40,183 nucleotides of DNA from Cellulomonas uda (GCF_006538705.1 NZ_BJLP01000037.1:1-40183), one strand, 5' to 3'. Counted from the first letter of the stretch, positions 8,201-15,995 are shown. Program-made: numbers and translations. The notes: generated by a model not told the origin, from the letters alone.

Positions 8201-9112
8201 GGTGGCTGGGACGTGACCGAGGCCGGTGCGGCGGTGCTCTCGTGCGACCCGAACGTCCCGGCGTGCCAGGCCGCGCTGCGCGGCGCCCAGGACAACAACT
8301 CCCAGGACATGCTCCCCCTCGACGAGGCGCGGCCGGACGGGCAGCGCACCAAGGTGCCCGTGTCGTCGAGCACCGAGGTGGACGTGCCGCGGGGCAGCGA
8401 GATCGCGTTCGCGGGGCTCTACTGGTCGGCCGTGCGGGGCAGCCGCGACGGGTGGAGCGCGCCCCTCGACGAGGTGCTCCTGCGGGGGCCAGGCGGCGCC
8501 TACGTGCCGGTGTCCGGTGAGGCCTCCCGGCGCACCGACAGCACGTACCGCGAGTACTACTCGTCGTTCGCCGACGTGACCGACCTCGTGCGCGCCCAGG
8601 GCGGTGGGACGTGGTCGCTCGCCGACATGGCGGTGAGCACCACGCGCACCGACAAGGACCCGACGTACTACGGCGGGTGGTCGCTCGTCGTCGTGCACTC
8701 CGCGCCCGGGGACGCGCGCGTGACCGTCTACGACGGGTCGCTGTGGGTCGGCACCGGTGCGCAGCCTGCCGCGTTCCGGTTCGCCGCACCCGCCGGGTCG
8801 ACCGCGCGGATCGGCGTCGTCGGGTGGGAGGGCGACCGGAACCTCACCGGCGACCGGCTGCGCCTGGGGGGCCTGTGCACCGCGGCGACCACCGACCTCA
8901 CGCCGTTGCGCGCCGACGGGACGCGTGGCAGCGCCGAGAACGCGTTCGACTCGACCGCGGCCGGCTGGCGCACCGCGTCGTCGCTCGGCATCGACGCCAA
9001 GGGCTTCGCCCCGGCCACGCTCCCGTGCGACGTGTCCTCGCTCACGCCCAGCACGTCGGGCGACCAGTACCTCGTCGGCGCGATCACGCTGCGCGCCGAG
9101 GGCGCCGGCTGA
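5207..9112 (+). CDS. ECF sigma factor fused to zinc anti-sigma motif, TM segment and large surface-protein region
   Basis: 1301 residues. Order: sigma-70 region 2 (~14-90, SDAELISAVRAGDESGFAAL), sigma-70 region 4 (~134-190, LPERWQAVLWHTEVEGLPPA and a helix-turn-helix), the anti-sigma zinc motif H223-x3-C227-x2-C230, Gly/Ala-rich segments with a hydrophobic span at ~327-351, a Pro/Thr/Ser linker (~360-470), four Ig-like/DUF11-type repeats (~475-980) each with a W-x-C...C pair, and a C-terminal beta-rich domain (~994-1301). The fold predicts a membrane-held sigma factor with an outside sensor or adhesin. The GTG start at 5207 was chosen for GAGG 5 nt upstream and proximity to region 2. GTG 5177 and ATG 5039 are in-frame alternatives. 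See findings. Confidence 0.8.
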   Translation: MEAQAAVVRSDAELISAVRAGDESGFAALYERHSAAAAVVARQYTDSAADADDVVADAFTAVYAALRNGNGPDEAFRAYLFTVVRRTAGVRREGARRVQPTDDLATLEAGTALAGTAEEPALEGFERGVVARAFHSLPERWQAVLWHTEVEGLPPAEIAPALGLTANGVAALAYRAREGLRQAYLQQHLRDPLDEGCRAVAGSLGAYVRGGLGTRESTKVARHLDDCDECRALVLELGDVNHGLRAVVAPLVLGLAGLGALSHTLPLGAAAVGAAGAAGAGAAGSGHLAELEGGAGAGAVGGGVAALSGGGAAAGAGGVAAFLASVPAAVVATVAGAVAVAAVAAAVVLGLGADQQVIEADPPVVLTTPTPTTSPGASASPTSTPTGPASPGPTSSADPAVPPGAPDVPDPADEPTAGPSLGPTPDPTGGPTAEPTSGPTAEPTSAPSPGPTAGPTAGPTAGPTTEPTPPPRAPDVVVALPDGGLVLAAGVGPQDLAITLRNAGGRAATDLRAELGLPEGVSVEGVLGVAPARTASPAVTGGSATVAALRDRLQATDWTCHGAQTRHASCELPSLPAGEAARLVVRVAVDEAFDADDAQVELVVTGSGIDYRPAPLPVRVTPSPARLAVASTQEPLALVAGRVRDVTFDLRNAGRSAAGQARAELVLPDGVTWAGAPPAQGWRCEAGATVVCTRDELPGRGQVPLTLGLRTARDAAAAPVEVQLSPAPTTARHAGVPVTVQAPATLVVTARPDALTVAGGRTSVADVAVRNTGDLPAAAVTLDLTTPAGLAWAGGAPDGWACLADGPRVRCTGPGLAPGESVNAGLPFVAEPGAVGALGALVVAAAADDADGASVTVEVQGRAPGLELRAADVVLQYDDLGQLAFGVRVADGDDPAADAAQVVVRAALPGNLVVQERTGLPVPDACRVDRSGRAVECTWPVLAAGATGEVLLPVRSTYSAAGTVTLTATATGVDVPVTGHAAVPGRSGGLAQRFTTATGGWDVTEAGAAVLSCDPNVPACQAALRGAQDNNSQDMLPLDEARPDGQRTKVPVSSSTEVDVPRGSEIAFAGLYWSAVRGSRDGWSAPLDEVLLRGPGGAYVPVSGEASRRTDSTYREYYSSFADVTDLVRAQGGGTWSLADMAVSTTRTDKDPTYYGGWSLVVVHSAPGDARVTVYDGSLWVGTGAQPAAFRFAAPAGSTARIGVVGWEGDRNLTGDRLRLGGLCTAATTDLTPLRADGTRGSAENAFDSTAAGWRTASSLGIDAKGFAPATLPCDVSSLTPSTSGDQYLVGAITLRAEGAG
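6553..6600 (+). repeat. 12-bp tandem repeat encoding GPTA units in the linker of the sigma fusion
   Basis: Four consecutive near-identical copies of GGACCGACCGCC, with the last copy diverged. They encode a Gly-Pro-Thr-Ala repeat in the extracytoplasmic linker. Exact short tandem copies in frame can change number by slippage and alter linker length. Confidence 0.8.
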
Positions 9113-9116
9113 GCGG

Positions 9117-9782
9117 TCAGTCCGCGCGCTCGGTGGCCGCGACGACGGCCGCCTCGACCGGCACGACGCCCGTCACGAGCTCGAGCGTGAGCCCCGCCGA
9201 CGCGGGTGCCCGCAGCAGCGCGGCCAGCACGGCCGCCACGTCCCCCCGGGGGACGTCGCCCCGGCCGACCGCGCGCTCGAGCGTCACGTGGTCCGTCGGC
9301 TCGTCGTCCGTCAGACGGCCCGGCCGCAGGATCGTCCAGTCCAGGTCCCGGCCGCGCAGGTCCTGCTCGCTCGCCGCCTTCGCCTCCAGGTACGCGGCGA
9401 ACACGTCGTCGGTGCCCTCGGGCGGGCGCTGGTCGACGCCCATCGACGACACGAGCACGTAGCGGCGCACGCCCGCCTCCTGCGCCGCGTCCGCGAGGAG
9501 TGCCGCCGCCGCGCGGTCGACCGTGTCCTTGCGCTGTGCACCGCTGCCTGGTCCCGCGCCCGCGGCGAACACCACGGCGTCCGCACCGCTGACCGCTCCC
9601 GTGACGTCGGCGACGTTGCACCGTTCCAGGTCGAGGACCACGGCCTCCGCGCCGTCGCCGGTGACGTCCTCCACCTGGTCGAGGGAGCGGATCAGCGCCA
9701 CCGGCACGTCACCGCGCGCCGACAGCGCCCGGGTCAGGTGCCGGGCGACCTTCCCGTGGCCCCCGGCCACCACCACACGCAT
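9117..9782 (-). CDS. NAD(P)H-binding SDR-like protein (atypical, YwnB/NmrA-like)
   Basis: 221 residues. Rossmann start MRVVVAGGHGKVARHLTRAL (GGxGxxG-type NADP loop), then ADAVVFAAGAG, the VSSMGVDQRPP strand and a YLEAKAASEQDLR segment with a lysine in the SDR position, then WTILRPGRLTDD. This is the family of atypical short-chain dehydrogenases (NAD(P)H-binding PF13460) that act as epimerase-like or redox-sensing proteins. The ATG follows TACCGT (9789-9794) by 6 nt, which indicates a leaderless message. The stop is only 4 nt from the stop of the convergent sigma fusion, with no terminator between. Confidence 0.85.
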   Translation of the reverse strand: MRVVVAGGHGKVARHLTRALSARGDVPVALIRSLDQVEDVTGDGAEAVVLDLERCNVADVTGAVSGADAVVFAAGAGPGSGAQRKDTVDRAAAALLADAAQEAGVRRYVLVSSMGVDQRPPEGTDDVFAAYLEAKAASEQDLRGRDLDWTILRPGRLTDDEPTDHVTLERAVGRGDVPRGDVAAVLAALLRAPASAGLTLELVTGVVPVEAAVVAATERAD

Positions 9783-9893
9783 GCGGTCACGGTAAGCAAC
9801 GACGTCCGGTCCGGCGACCGGGGACGCGGTCCCGCAGGTCACACGTCCGGGTGGTCGTCGGGGCGCCCGGGTGGGCCGGTGCGGGGTGGTCGC

Positions 9894-10529
9894 TCAGACG
9901 ACGCCGTACAGGCGGTCGCCCGCGTCGCCCAGGCCCGGGACGATGTAGGCCTTCTCGTTGAGGCGCTCGTCGACGGCGGCCACGACGACCTGCACGTCCG
10001 CGCGGTCGCCGACGAAGTCCTCGACGACCTTGATGCCCTCGGGCGCCGCGATGAGGCAGACCGCGGTCACGTCACGCGCGCCGCGCTGCAGCAGGTAGTC
10101 GATCGCCGCGACGAGCGTGCCACCCGTCGCGAGCATCGGGTCGAGCAGGAAGCACTGCCGCCCCGAGAGGTCCTCGGGCAGACGGTTGGCGTACGTGATC
10201 GCCTCGAGCGTCTCCTCGTCGCGCTGCATCCCGAGGAACCCGACCTCGGCCGAGGGCAGCAGCCGCGTCATCCCGTCGAGCATCCCGAGGCCGGCGCGCA
10301 GGATCGGCACGACGAGGGGGCGCGGGGAGGCGAGCTTGGTGCTCAGCGTCGTCGCGACCGGGGTGGTGATCTCCACCTGCTCGGTGCGCACGTCGCGCGT
10401 CGCCTCGTAGGCGAGGAGCGTGACGAGCTCGTCGACGAGCAGCCGGAACGTCGGCGACTTGGTGTTCACGTCGCGCAGGACGGCGAGCTTGTGGGCGACG
10501 AGCGGGTGGTCGGCGACGTGCAGGCGCAT
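9894..10529 (-). CDS. upp: Uracil phosphoribosyltransferase
   Basis: 211 residues, full length for the family. It converts uracil and PRPP to UMP (pyrimidine salvage). The PRPP-binding loop is [11 protein letters not shown] (D130-T138). Also visible are PILRAGLGM, the GTP/uracil region [12 protein letters not shown], and the C-terminal uracil-binding [12 protein letters not shown]. The ATG lies 7 nt after a TAGCCT box (10537-10542), so it is probably leaderless. It is divergent from tadA with 81 nt between starts. A uracil/xanthine-type permease is encoded at 27379, and the two products would cooperate although unlinked. Confidence 0.97.
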   Translation of the reverse strand: MRLHVADHPLVAHKLAVLRDVNTKSPTFRLLVDELVTLLAYEATRDVRTEQVEITTPVATTLSTKLASPRPLVVPILRAGLGMLDGMTRLLPSAEVGFLGMQRDEETLEAITYANRLPEDLSGRQCFLLDPMLATGGTLVAAIDYLLQRGARDVTAVCLIAAPEGIKVVEDFVGDRADVQVVVAAVDERLNEKAYIVPGLGDAGDRLYGVV

Positions 10530-10610
10530 GCCCGTCAGGCTACTAGCCGGTAGGGGCCGCCGTGCCGGGACCCGCCCGCCTGTGACGAGCGGGTGCGCCA
10601 TCATGGCTGC

Positions 10611-11090
10611 GTGGACAGGGGACGGCCGGTGGACGTCGCGGACGAGTGGGCGATGGGGATCGCGCTCGACGAGGCACGGCGTGCCGTGGCGACGGGCGAC
10701 GTGCCGGTGGGTGCGGTCGTCGTCGACCCGCACGGCGCGGTCGTCGGACGCGGACGCAACGTCCGGGAGGCGGAGGCCGACCCGACCGGCCACGCCGAGG
10801 TCCAGGCGCTGCGCGCGGCGGCCGCGACGCTCGGCCGGTGGCGCCTCGACGACTGCACGCTCGTCGTGACGCTCGAGCCGTGCGTGATGTGCGCGGGCGC
10901 GATCGTGCTCGCACGCGTCCCGCGGCTCGTGCTGGGCGCGTGGGACCCGAAGGCCGGGGCGTGCGGGTCGCAGTGGGACGTGGTGCGCGACCGCCGGCTC
11001 AACCACCGCGTCGAGGTGGTCGGCGGCGTGCGGGACGAGGAGTGCGGCGCGCTGCTGCGCCACTTCTTCGAGCTCCAGCGCGACCCCTGA
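10611..11090 (+). CDS. tadA: tRNA(Arg) adenosine-34 deaminase
   Basis: 159 residues. Cytidine-deaminase fold with the zinc/catalytic motif H61-A-E63 and P90-C91-x2-C94 ([10 protein letters not shown]), then [12 protein letters not shown] and a C-terminal FFELQR, matching TadA, which makes inosine-34 in tRNA-Arg(ACG). The start is GTG 10611, 6 nt after CATCAT (10599-10604). The alternative GTG 10629 has AGGGGA upstream and would remove six residues. It is followed by the convergent sirtuin gene and tRNA-Ser. Confidence 0.92.
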   Translation: MDRGRPVDVADEWAMGIALDEARRAVATGDVPVGAVVVDPHGAVVGRGRNVREAEADPTGHAEVQALRAAAATLGRWRLDDCTLVVTLEPCVMCAGAIVLARVPRLVLGAWDPKAGACGSQWDVVRDRRLNHRVEVVGGVRDEECGALLRHFFELQRDP

Positions 11091-11111
11091 CCTCCCGGCT
11101 CTGCCCCGACG

Positions 11112-12026
11112 CTAGACGGGGTCGCCGGCCCTGGGCGTGGGGAGTCTGTCGCTGAGCGCCGTGAGCGTCTCGGACGTGCCCGCGTCCAGCGTGATCGTCG
11201 CCAGGCCGTCACCCCTGGTCGCACCCCGGTTGACGACGACGACGGGCTTGCCCGCCTTCGCGGCGTGCCGCACGAACCGCAGCCCCGACTGCACCGTCAA
11301 CGAGGACCCTGCGACGAGCAGCGCGTCGGCGGCGTCGACCATCGCGTACGCGCGCTCGACCCGCTCCCGCGGCACCGTCTCGCCGAAGTACACGATGTCC
11401 GGCTTGAGCATCCCGCCGCACACCTCGCAGTCCGCGACGACGAACCCGCTCGTCGTCTCGATCACCGCGTCCGCGTCGGGCGCGATCTCGACGTCGCCCA
11501 CCGCGCCCACGGACTCGACGAACCCCGGGTTGAGCTCCTCGAGCCGCTGCGCGAGATGCGCGCGGGACACCACGTGCCCGCAGGACAGGCAGACCACGCG
11601 GTCGTAGCGGCCGTGCAGGTCGATCACGTTGCGCGAGCCCGCGTCCTCGTGCAGCAGGTCCACGTTCTGCGTGACGACCCCGACGACGACGCGCCGCGCC
11701 TCCATCGCCGCGAGAGCGCGGTGCCCCGCGTTCGGCTCGGTGCGGTGCACGTGCCGCCAGCCCACGTGGTTGCGGGCCCAGTAGTGGCGACGGAACGCCT
11801 CGTCGCCGACGAACTGCTGGAACGTCATCGGGGTGCGCGGCGGGGAGTCCGGGCCGCGGTAGTCCGGGATCCCGGAGTCGGTCGAGACGCCCGCGCCCGT
11901 CAGCACCGTGAGCCGCTTGCCGCGCAGCAGCGCGACGACCTCGGCGAACGTCCCCGCGGCCGGGCGCGCCTCGTCGGTGCGCTGGGCGGGCGCCGCGTAG
12001 CGGGTCGAGCGGGTCTCGGGCGTCAC
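11112..12026 (-). CDS. Sir2-family NAD-dependent protein deacylase (sirtuin)
   Basis: 304 residues. NAD-binding GAGVSTDSGIPDYRG (44-58), TQNVD (119-123), catalytic His in LHGR (H138), a zinc site of two CxxC pairs (C146/C149 and C200/C203), then VYFGETVP and GSSLTVQ, matching class II-like sirtuins with a long insert between the CxxC pairs. It removes acyl groups from lysines using NAD. The GTG start is 6 nt after TACCGT (12033-12038), which settles the start against the in-frame GTG at 12047. It is monocistronic between tadA (convergent) and tRNA-Ser (divergent). Confidence 0.93.
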   Translation of the reverse strand: MTPETRSTRYAAPAQRTDEARPAAGTFAEVVALLRGKRLTVLTGAGVSTDSGIPDYRGPDSPPRTPMTFQQFVGDEAFRRHYWARNHVGWRHVHRTEPNAGHRALAAMEARRVVVGVVTQNVDLLHEDAGSRNVIDLHGRYDRVVCLSCGHVVSRAHLAQRLEELNPGFVESVGAVGDVEIAPDADAVIETTSGFVVADCEVCGGMLKPDIVYFGETVPRERVERAYAMVDAADALLVAGSSLTVQSGLRFVRHAAKAGKPVVVVNRGATRGDGLATITLDAGTSETLTALSDRLPTPRAGDPV

Positions 12027-12092
12027 CCGACCACGGTACGTCGGCACCGCGCGGGACTCCCGGGCCGTGGCCGGAGGTGGATCTGGACCGGA

Positions 12093-12122
12093 TTCGGAGC
12101 ATCGGGCCCGAGCGGGTACCCT
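12093..12122 (+). promoter_or_regulatory. Promoter of tRNA-Ser
   Basis: TTCGGA (-35, 12093-12098), an 18-bp spacer and TACCCT (-10, 12117-12122). It ends 10 nt before the mature tRNA 5' end. Confidence 0.55.
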
Positions 12123-12132
12123 TCTGCACCGA

Positions 12133-12222
12133 GGTAGCGTGTCCGAGCGGCCTAAGGAGCACGCCTCGAAAGCGTGTGTGGGTGAAAGTCCACCGTGGGT
12201 TCAAATCCCACCGCTACCGCCA
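12133..12222 (+). tRNA. tRNA-Ser (anticodon CGA), CCA encoded
   Basis: The acceptor stem GGTAGCG (12133-12139) pairs with CGCTACC (12212-12218). The discriminator is G and CCA is encoded (12220-12222). The anticodon loop reads CTCGAAA, so the anticodon is CGA (serine, codon UCG). A long variable arm as in class II serine tRNAs and the T loop TTCAAAT are present. All arms fold cleanly. Confidence 0.97.
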
Positions 12223-12226
12223 GTCG

Positions 12227-12268
12227 AAGGGCCCCACCCCGCAGCTCGCTGCACCGGGTGGGGCCCTT
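12227..12268. terminator. Bidirectional terminator between tRNA-Ser and the serine hydrolase gene
   Basis: Perfect 13-bp arms AAGGGCCCCACCC (12227-12239) and GGGTGGGGCCCTT (12256-12268). A small inner hairpin (GCAG/CTGC) sits in the loop. It lies 4 nt past tRNA CCA and 13 nt past the stop of the convergent gene at 12282, so it can serve both strands. Confidence 0.85.
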
Positions 12269-12281
12269 CGTCGTCGCCCCG

Positions 12282-13541
12282 TCAGGCGCACAGGAGACGG
12301 TCGATGGTGGCCGCGATCTCCTGGGTGACCGCGGCGGCGTGCTCCGCGGGCAGGACGCCGTGCATGGTCGTCGTCGCGATGGTGACGGCGCGGCCGTCGG
12401 CGGTGACGCCGCCCTCGGTCTGGTAGCCGGGGATGATCCCGCCGTGGCCCCACGCGAGGCGCCCGCACGAGAGCTCGGTGGACTGCAGCCCGAGCCCGTA
12501 GCGCATGGTGGTGGGGATGCCCGGCAGGTCCATGGCGACGGTCGTCGTCATCTGCGTGAGCTCGGCCGGGCGCAGGAGCCGCCCACCCAGGAGCGCGCGG
12601 AAGAAGGTGTTGAGGTCGCCGGGCGTGGTGACCAGGTCCCCGGCGCCCCAGGACGTCGACGGGTCGATCGCGCTGTGCTCGACGAGGGCGCTGCCGGCCG
12701 GCTCGGCGTGGTAGCCCAGCGCGTGCGGTCCGCGCAGGGTCCGCTCCCCGCGTGCGGGGACGTAGGTGCCGGTCAGGTGCAGGGGCCGGATGATGCGCTC
12801 GGTGATCGCCTCCCCGAGCGGGCGGCCGGTGACCTTCTGGACGACGAGCCCGGCGAGCACGTAGTTGGTGTTGGAGTACGACCAGCGTCCGGCGGGGGTG
12901 GCGGGCCGCGCGAGGCCGAGCTGCACGAGCTCGTACGGCTCGAGGTAGAGGTCCTTGACCCCGACGAGCCGGGGCTCGCCGTCGACGACGAACGGCGGGC
13001 CGTCGGTGTAGGAGCCGATGCCGCTGGTGTGCTGCAGCAGGTCCCGCACGGTGATGTCGTGCCCGTCGACGGGCCCGCGCACCAGGCCCGGCAGGTACGT
13101 CTCGACGGGCGCGTCGAGCGAGACCGTGCCCTCGCCGACGAGCTGCAGGACGACGGTGGCGACGAAGGTCTTGGTGTTGGACCCCGCGCGCACCTGGCCG
13201 TCGAGGGGCACGCGCCCGCCGTGCTCGAGGCTGCGCACGCCGGCGACGAGGTCGCGCTCGCGGCCCGAGGTCTCGGTCACGGCCGCGAGGACGGCGGGGA
13301 CGCCGTGCTGCTCGACGAGCCGTGAGACGGCCCGCTGCGCGTCGTCGCCGCGCGGCCCGCCGGAGCCCGAGCCGGGTGCGGGTCCGCGGTCCCCGGCCAC
13401 GGCGACGGCCGGTACGGCGATCGCGGTCCCCGCGACGACGGCGCACACCGCGGCGAGCGCCGACAGCCGCGCGGGGCGCCGCGGCCGGCGCGGCGCGGTG
13501 CGGGGCACGAGGGTCGTGGAGGGTGCGGTGCGAGCGGTCAT
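12282..13541 (-). CDS. Secreted serine hydrolase of the beta-lactamase / D-Ala-D-Ala carboxypeptidase (class C) fold
   Basis: 419 residues. The N-terminus has many Arg residues followed by a hydrophobic stretch (~26-48) typical of an export signal. The three active-site motifs are present: S121-N-T-K124, Y222-S-N224 and H366-G-G368. LLQHTSGIGSY and WGHGGIIPGY are typical of class C-like peptidases and esterases (PF00144), related to Streptomyces R61 DD-peptidase. Likely substrate: peptidoglycan peptides or esters. A real beta-lactamase role is not shown. The start ATG has AGGAG about 7 nt upstream. Confidence 0.88.
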   Translation of the reverse strand: MTARTAPSTTLVPRTAPRRPRRPARLSALAAVCAVVAGTAIAVPAVAVAGDRGPAPGSGSGGPRGDDAQRAVSRLVEQHGVPAVLAAVTETSGRERDLVAGVRSLEHGGRVPLDGQVRAGSNTKTFVATVVLQLVGEGTVSLDAPVETYLPGLVRGPVDGHDITVRDLLQHTSGIGSYTDGPPFVVDGEPRLVGVKDLYLEPYELVQLGLARPATPAGRWSYSNTNYVLAGLVVQKVTGRPLGEAITERIIRPLHLTGTYVPARGERTLRGPHALGYHAEPAGSALVEHSAIDPSTSWGAGDLVTTPGDLNTFFRALLGGRLLRPAELTQMTTTVAMDLPGIPTTMRYGLGLQSTELSCGRLAWGHGGIIPGYQTEGGVTADGRAVTIATTTMHGVLPAEHAAAVTQEIAATIDRLLCA

Positions 13542-13587
13542 CGGAGCTCCTCGTGCGGCGTCGGCGACCTTCGGCGGATGCGGGGAC

Positions 13588-13629
13588 CGATGCAGGTCGA
13601 GCCGTGTGTCAGCGGCCTGACCTGCATCG
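13588..13629. promoter_or_regulatory. Inverted repeat upstream of the serine hydrolase gene
   Basis: Perfect 11-bp arms CGATGCAGGTC (13588-13598) and GACCTGCATCG (13619-13629) separated by 20 bp. It lies 47-88 nt upstream of the hydrolase start, in the position of a promoter operator. No adjacent regulator gene matches it. It could also be a transcript hairpin. Confidence 0.4.
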
Positions 13630-13682
13630 ATCCCGGCACGCTCCAGCGTGGTCGGTGGGGCCCGGGCGCCACCATCGGGGGA

Positions 13683-13701
13683 CCACCCCAGTCGGGGGTG
13701 G
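13683..13701 (-). terminator. Hairpin downstream of the MFS transporter gene
   Basis: CCACCCC (13683-13689) pairs with GGGGTGG (13695-13701) around a 5-nt loop, starting 19 nt past the transporter stop codon. It is short and lacks a U-run. Confidence 0.4.
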
Positions 13702-13719
13702 GGGAACCCCTAGTGGGCG

Positions 13720-15213
13720 TCAGTCCGCGAGCGCGAGCTCCGGGGTGCGCTCGTCGGTCGTGGCCTCGCGGTGCGGGGTGACGACGGTGGGAGCGGGGGT
13801 CGGGCGGCGCACCAGGGCGGCGAGCAGGACGACGGTCGCGGCGGTCAGGCCGGCGCCGACGAGGAACGCCTGCTGCGCGCCCGCGACGAACGCGTGGCGG
13901 GCGACCTCGAGCGCGGTGGCCCCGACCGGTGCGGCGGCACGCGCGGCCGACTCCGCGACCGTGACGAGCACCGCGAGCCCGAGCGCGCCGCCGATCTGCT
14001 GCGACGCGTTGACGAGCCCGGAGGCCGCACCCGCGTCGCGCGGGTCGACACCCTGCAGGCCGGCCGCGGTGAGCGGCACGAACGCGAGCCCGTTCCCGAT
14101 CCCGAACAGCACGAGCGCGACGAGGATCTGCGGGTAGCCGGTGCCGGCGTCGATGCGGGAGAGCAGCAGGAGCGCGACGGTCGTGGTCGCCAGGCCGACG
14201 ACGAGCAGCGGCCGGTTCCCGACGCGCTGCATGAGACGTGCGCTGACCTGGGAGAACACGAGCAGCATGACGGTGATGGGCAGGAACGCGACGCCCGTGG
14301 CGAGCGGTGAGTACCCGAGGACGTCCTGCAGGAACTGCGTGAGGAAGAAGAACAGCCCGGTCATCGCGGCCATGAGGAGCAGCCGTCCGCCGAGCGCGGC
14401 GGAGCGCGTGCGGTCGGCGAACAGCCGCAGCGGCGTGATGGGTGCGGGTGCGCGCAGCTCGGTGAGCACGAACGCGGCGAGCAGGAGCGCACCGACGGTG
14501 AACGAGGCGAGGGTCGTGGGTGCGCCCCAGCCGTCCTCGGCCGCCTCGACGAACCCGTACACGAGCGCGGTCATGCCGATGGTCGAGGTCGCGGCGCCGA
14601 CGAGGTCGAACCGCCCGGGGTGGCGCGGCGTCTCGGGCAGCACGGCCCGCACGAGCGCGACGAGGGCGAGACCGATGGGCACGTTGACGAACATGACCCA
14701 CCGCCAGGACGCCCACTGCGTGAGCATGCCGCCGGCGATGAGGCCGAGCGCGGAGCCGCCGATCGAGACGGCGGAGAAGTAGCCGAGCGCGCGGGCACGC
14801 TCGGCGCCCTCGGGGAAGCGGGCCATGAGCAGCGCGAGCGCGGACGGTGCGGCGAACGCGGCGCCGACGCCCTGCGCGGCGCGGGCCGCCAGCAGCACGC
14901 CGGGGCCGGCGGCGATCCCGCCGACGAGGGACGCGGCGGTGAACAGCGCGATCCCGGCGACGAGCACGCGCCGCCTGCCGAGGAGGTCGCCGGTGCGGGC
15001 CCCGAGCAGCAGGAGCCCGCCGAACGCGAGCGTGTAGGCGTTGAGCACCCAGGACAGGCCGGTGGGCGTGAAGCCGAGCGAGGACTGCAGGTCGGGGAGC
15101 GCGACGTTCACGATGGTCATGTCGAGCACGAGCATGAGCTGGGTGGTGAGGATCGCCGCGAGGACGAGGACGGACGAGGCCGGACGGCGACGAGGGGACG
15201 CGGGCGCGATCAT
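13720..15213 (-). CDS. MFS drug exporter, DHA2 (EmrB/QacA, 14-TM) family
   Basis: 497 residues, about 14 hydrophobic segments. DHA2 hallmarks: TTQLMLVLDMTIVNVALPDL in TM1 (motif D1), GLSWVLNAYTLAFGGLLLL, GARTGDLLGRRRVL (motif A) and the TM5 motif C region. It exports drugs or other cations and hydrophobic compounds by proton exchange; the substrate is unknown. The ATG has GGAGG 6 nt upstream. A longer frame reaching upstream would cross the operator and is rejected. It is divergently paired with a TetR gene and its promoter is covered by a palindrome, so it is very likely repressed by that TetR. Confidence 0.92.
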   Translation of the reverse strand: MIAPASPRRRPASSVLVLAAILTTQLMLVLDMTIVNVALPDLQSSLGFTPTGLSWVLNAYTLAFGGLLLLGARTGDLLGRRRVLVAGIALFTAASLVGGIAAGPGVLLAARAAQGVGAAFAAPSALALLMARFPEGAERARALGYFSAVSIGGSALGLIAGGMLTQWASWRWVMFVNVPIGLALVALVRAVLPETPRHPGRFDLVGAATSTIGMTALVYGFVEAAEDGWGAPTTLASFTVGALLLAAFVLTELRAPAPITPLRLFADRTRSAALGGRLLLMAAMTGLFFFLTQFLQDVLGYSPLATGVAFLPITVMLLVFSQVSARLMQRVGNRPLLVVGLATTTVALLLLSRIDAGTGYPQILVALVLFGIGNGLAFVPLTAAGLQGVDPRDAGAASGLVNASQQIGGALGLAVLVTVAESAARAAAPVGATALEVARHAFVAGAQQAFLVGAGLTAATVVLLAALVRRPTPAPTVVTPHREATTDERTPELALAD

Positions 15214-15256
15214 GCGGACCTCCGCGGGGTTAGGATGGGAGCAGAAGCGGAACCCG

Positions 15257-15301
15257 CCTCCGGATATGACTATACGGAGGATGCCTCCGGTTGTGCAACC
15301 G
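15257..15301. promoter_or_regulatory. TetR-type operator and MFS promoter
   Basis: A 24-bp near-perfect palindrome (15257-15280; CCTCCGGATA / TATACGGAGG, one mismatch) is followed by a second palindrome CGGTTGTGCAACCG (15288-15301). On the minus strand TTGCAC (15293-15298), an 18-bp spacer and TATAGT (15269-15274) form the exporter promoter. The -10 lies inside the first palindrome and the -35 inside the second. A bound TetR dimer would therefore block the exporter promoter directly. Confidence 0.75.
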
Positions 15302-15386
15302 TGTTTCCCCATCCCCGTGGGAGCATGGCGTCCGGACGGCCACGACGGGCCGGACGACGACGAGCGCGACGAAGGCAGGTGACCAG

Positions 15387-15980
15387 GTGAGCGACCGGAC
15401 GACGACGCAGCGCCCCCTGCGCGCCGACGCCGCGCGCAACCGCTCGAAGATCCTCGAGGCCGCCGGCGCCGCGTTCGACGCGAGCGGCACCGAGGTCTCG
15501 CTCGAGGACGTCGCCAAGGCCGCGGGCGTCGGCATCGGCACGCTGTACCGGCACTTCCCGACGCGGCTCGAGCTCATCGCCGCCGTCTACCGCTCGAGCC
15601 TCGACGCGTTCGTCGCGCACGCCGACGAGCTGCTCGCCGAGCGCCCCGCGGCGGAGGCCCTCGACGACTGGGTCCTGTCGTTCGTCGACTACGTGATCCG
15701 CAAGCGCGGCATGGCCTCGGCGCTCAAGGCCGGGCTCGGCCCGGACGCGCAGCAGGTGTTCGCCGAGGGGCGCGAGCGCATGCTCGCCGCCGCCTCCCGG
15801 CTCGTCGTCGCCGCCCAGGAGCAGGGCGCCATCCGCGCGGACGTGGACGCGGGTGACCTCATGCGCGCGGTGAGCGGCGTGTGCCTCGCGGGCTCCGAGA
15901 GCGCCGACCGCGAGAGCACGGTGCGCGTCCTGCGCCTCCTGCTCGACGGCCTGCGCTGGTCCGCGCCCGCGCCGGCCTGA
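15387..15980 (+). CDS. TetR/AcrR family transcriptional repressor
   Basis: 197 residues. N-terminal helix-turn-helix: RSKILEAAGAAFDASG, then VSLEDVAKAAGVGIGTLYRH and FPTRLELI, the classic TetR_N pattern. The C-terminal ligand domain is helical and resembles SACE_7040-type drug-sensing repressors. The GTG start has AAGGCAGG upstream. It is divergent from the DHA2 exporter with 173 nt between starts and a strong operator between, so local control of the exporter by a small-molecule inducer is the straightforward inference. Confidence 0.9.
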   Translation: MSDRTTTQRPLRADAARNRSKILEAAGAAFDASGTEVSLEDVAKAAGVGIGTLYRHFPTRLELIAAVYRSSLDAFVAHADELLAERPAAEALDDWVLSFVDYVIRKRGMASALKAGLGPDAQQVFAEGRERMLAAASRLVVAAQEQGAIRADVDAGDLMRAVSGVCLAGSESADRESTVRVLRLLLDGLRWSAPAPA

Positions 15981-15995
15981 CCACCCGCCGCACGC

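Noticed and set aside
6812..8698. 628-codon minus-strand frame inside the sigma fusion
   Set aside because: Antisense of the DUF11 region; high His/Arg content typical of shadow frames in GC-rich DNA.
12282..13541. True antibiotic-hydrolysing class C beta-lactamase
   Set aside because: Motifs fit the wide class C hydrolase family; nothing in the sequence shows lactam specificity.
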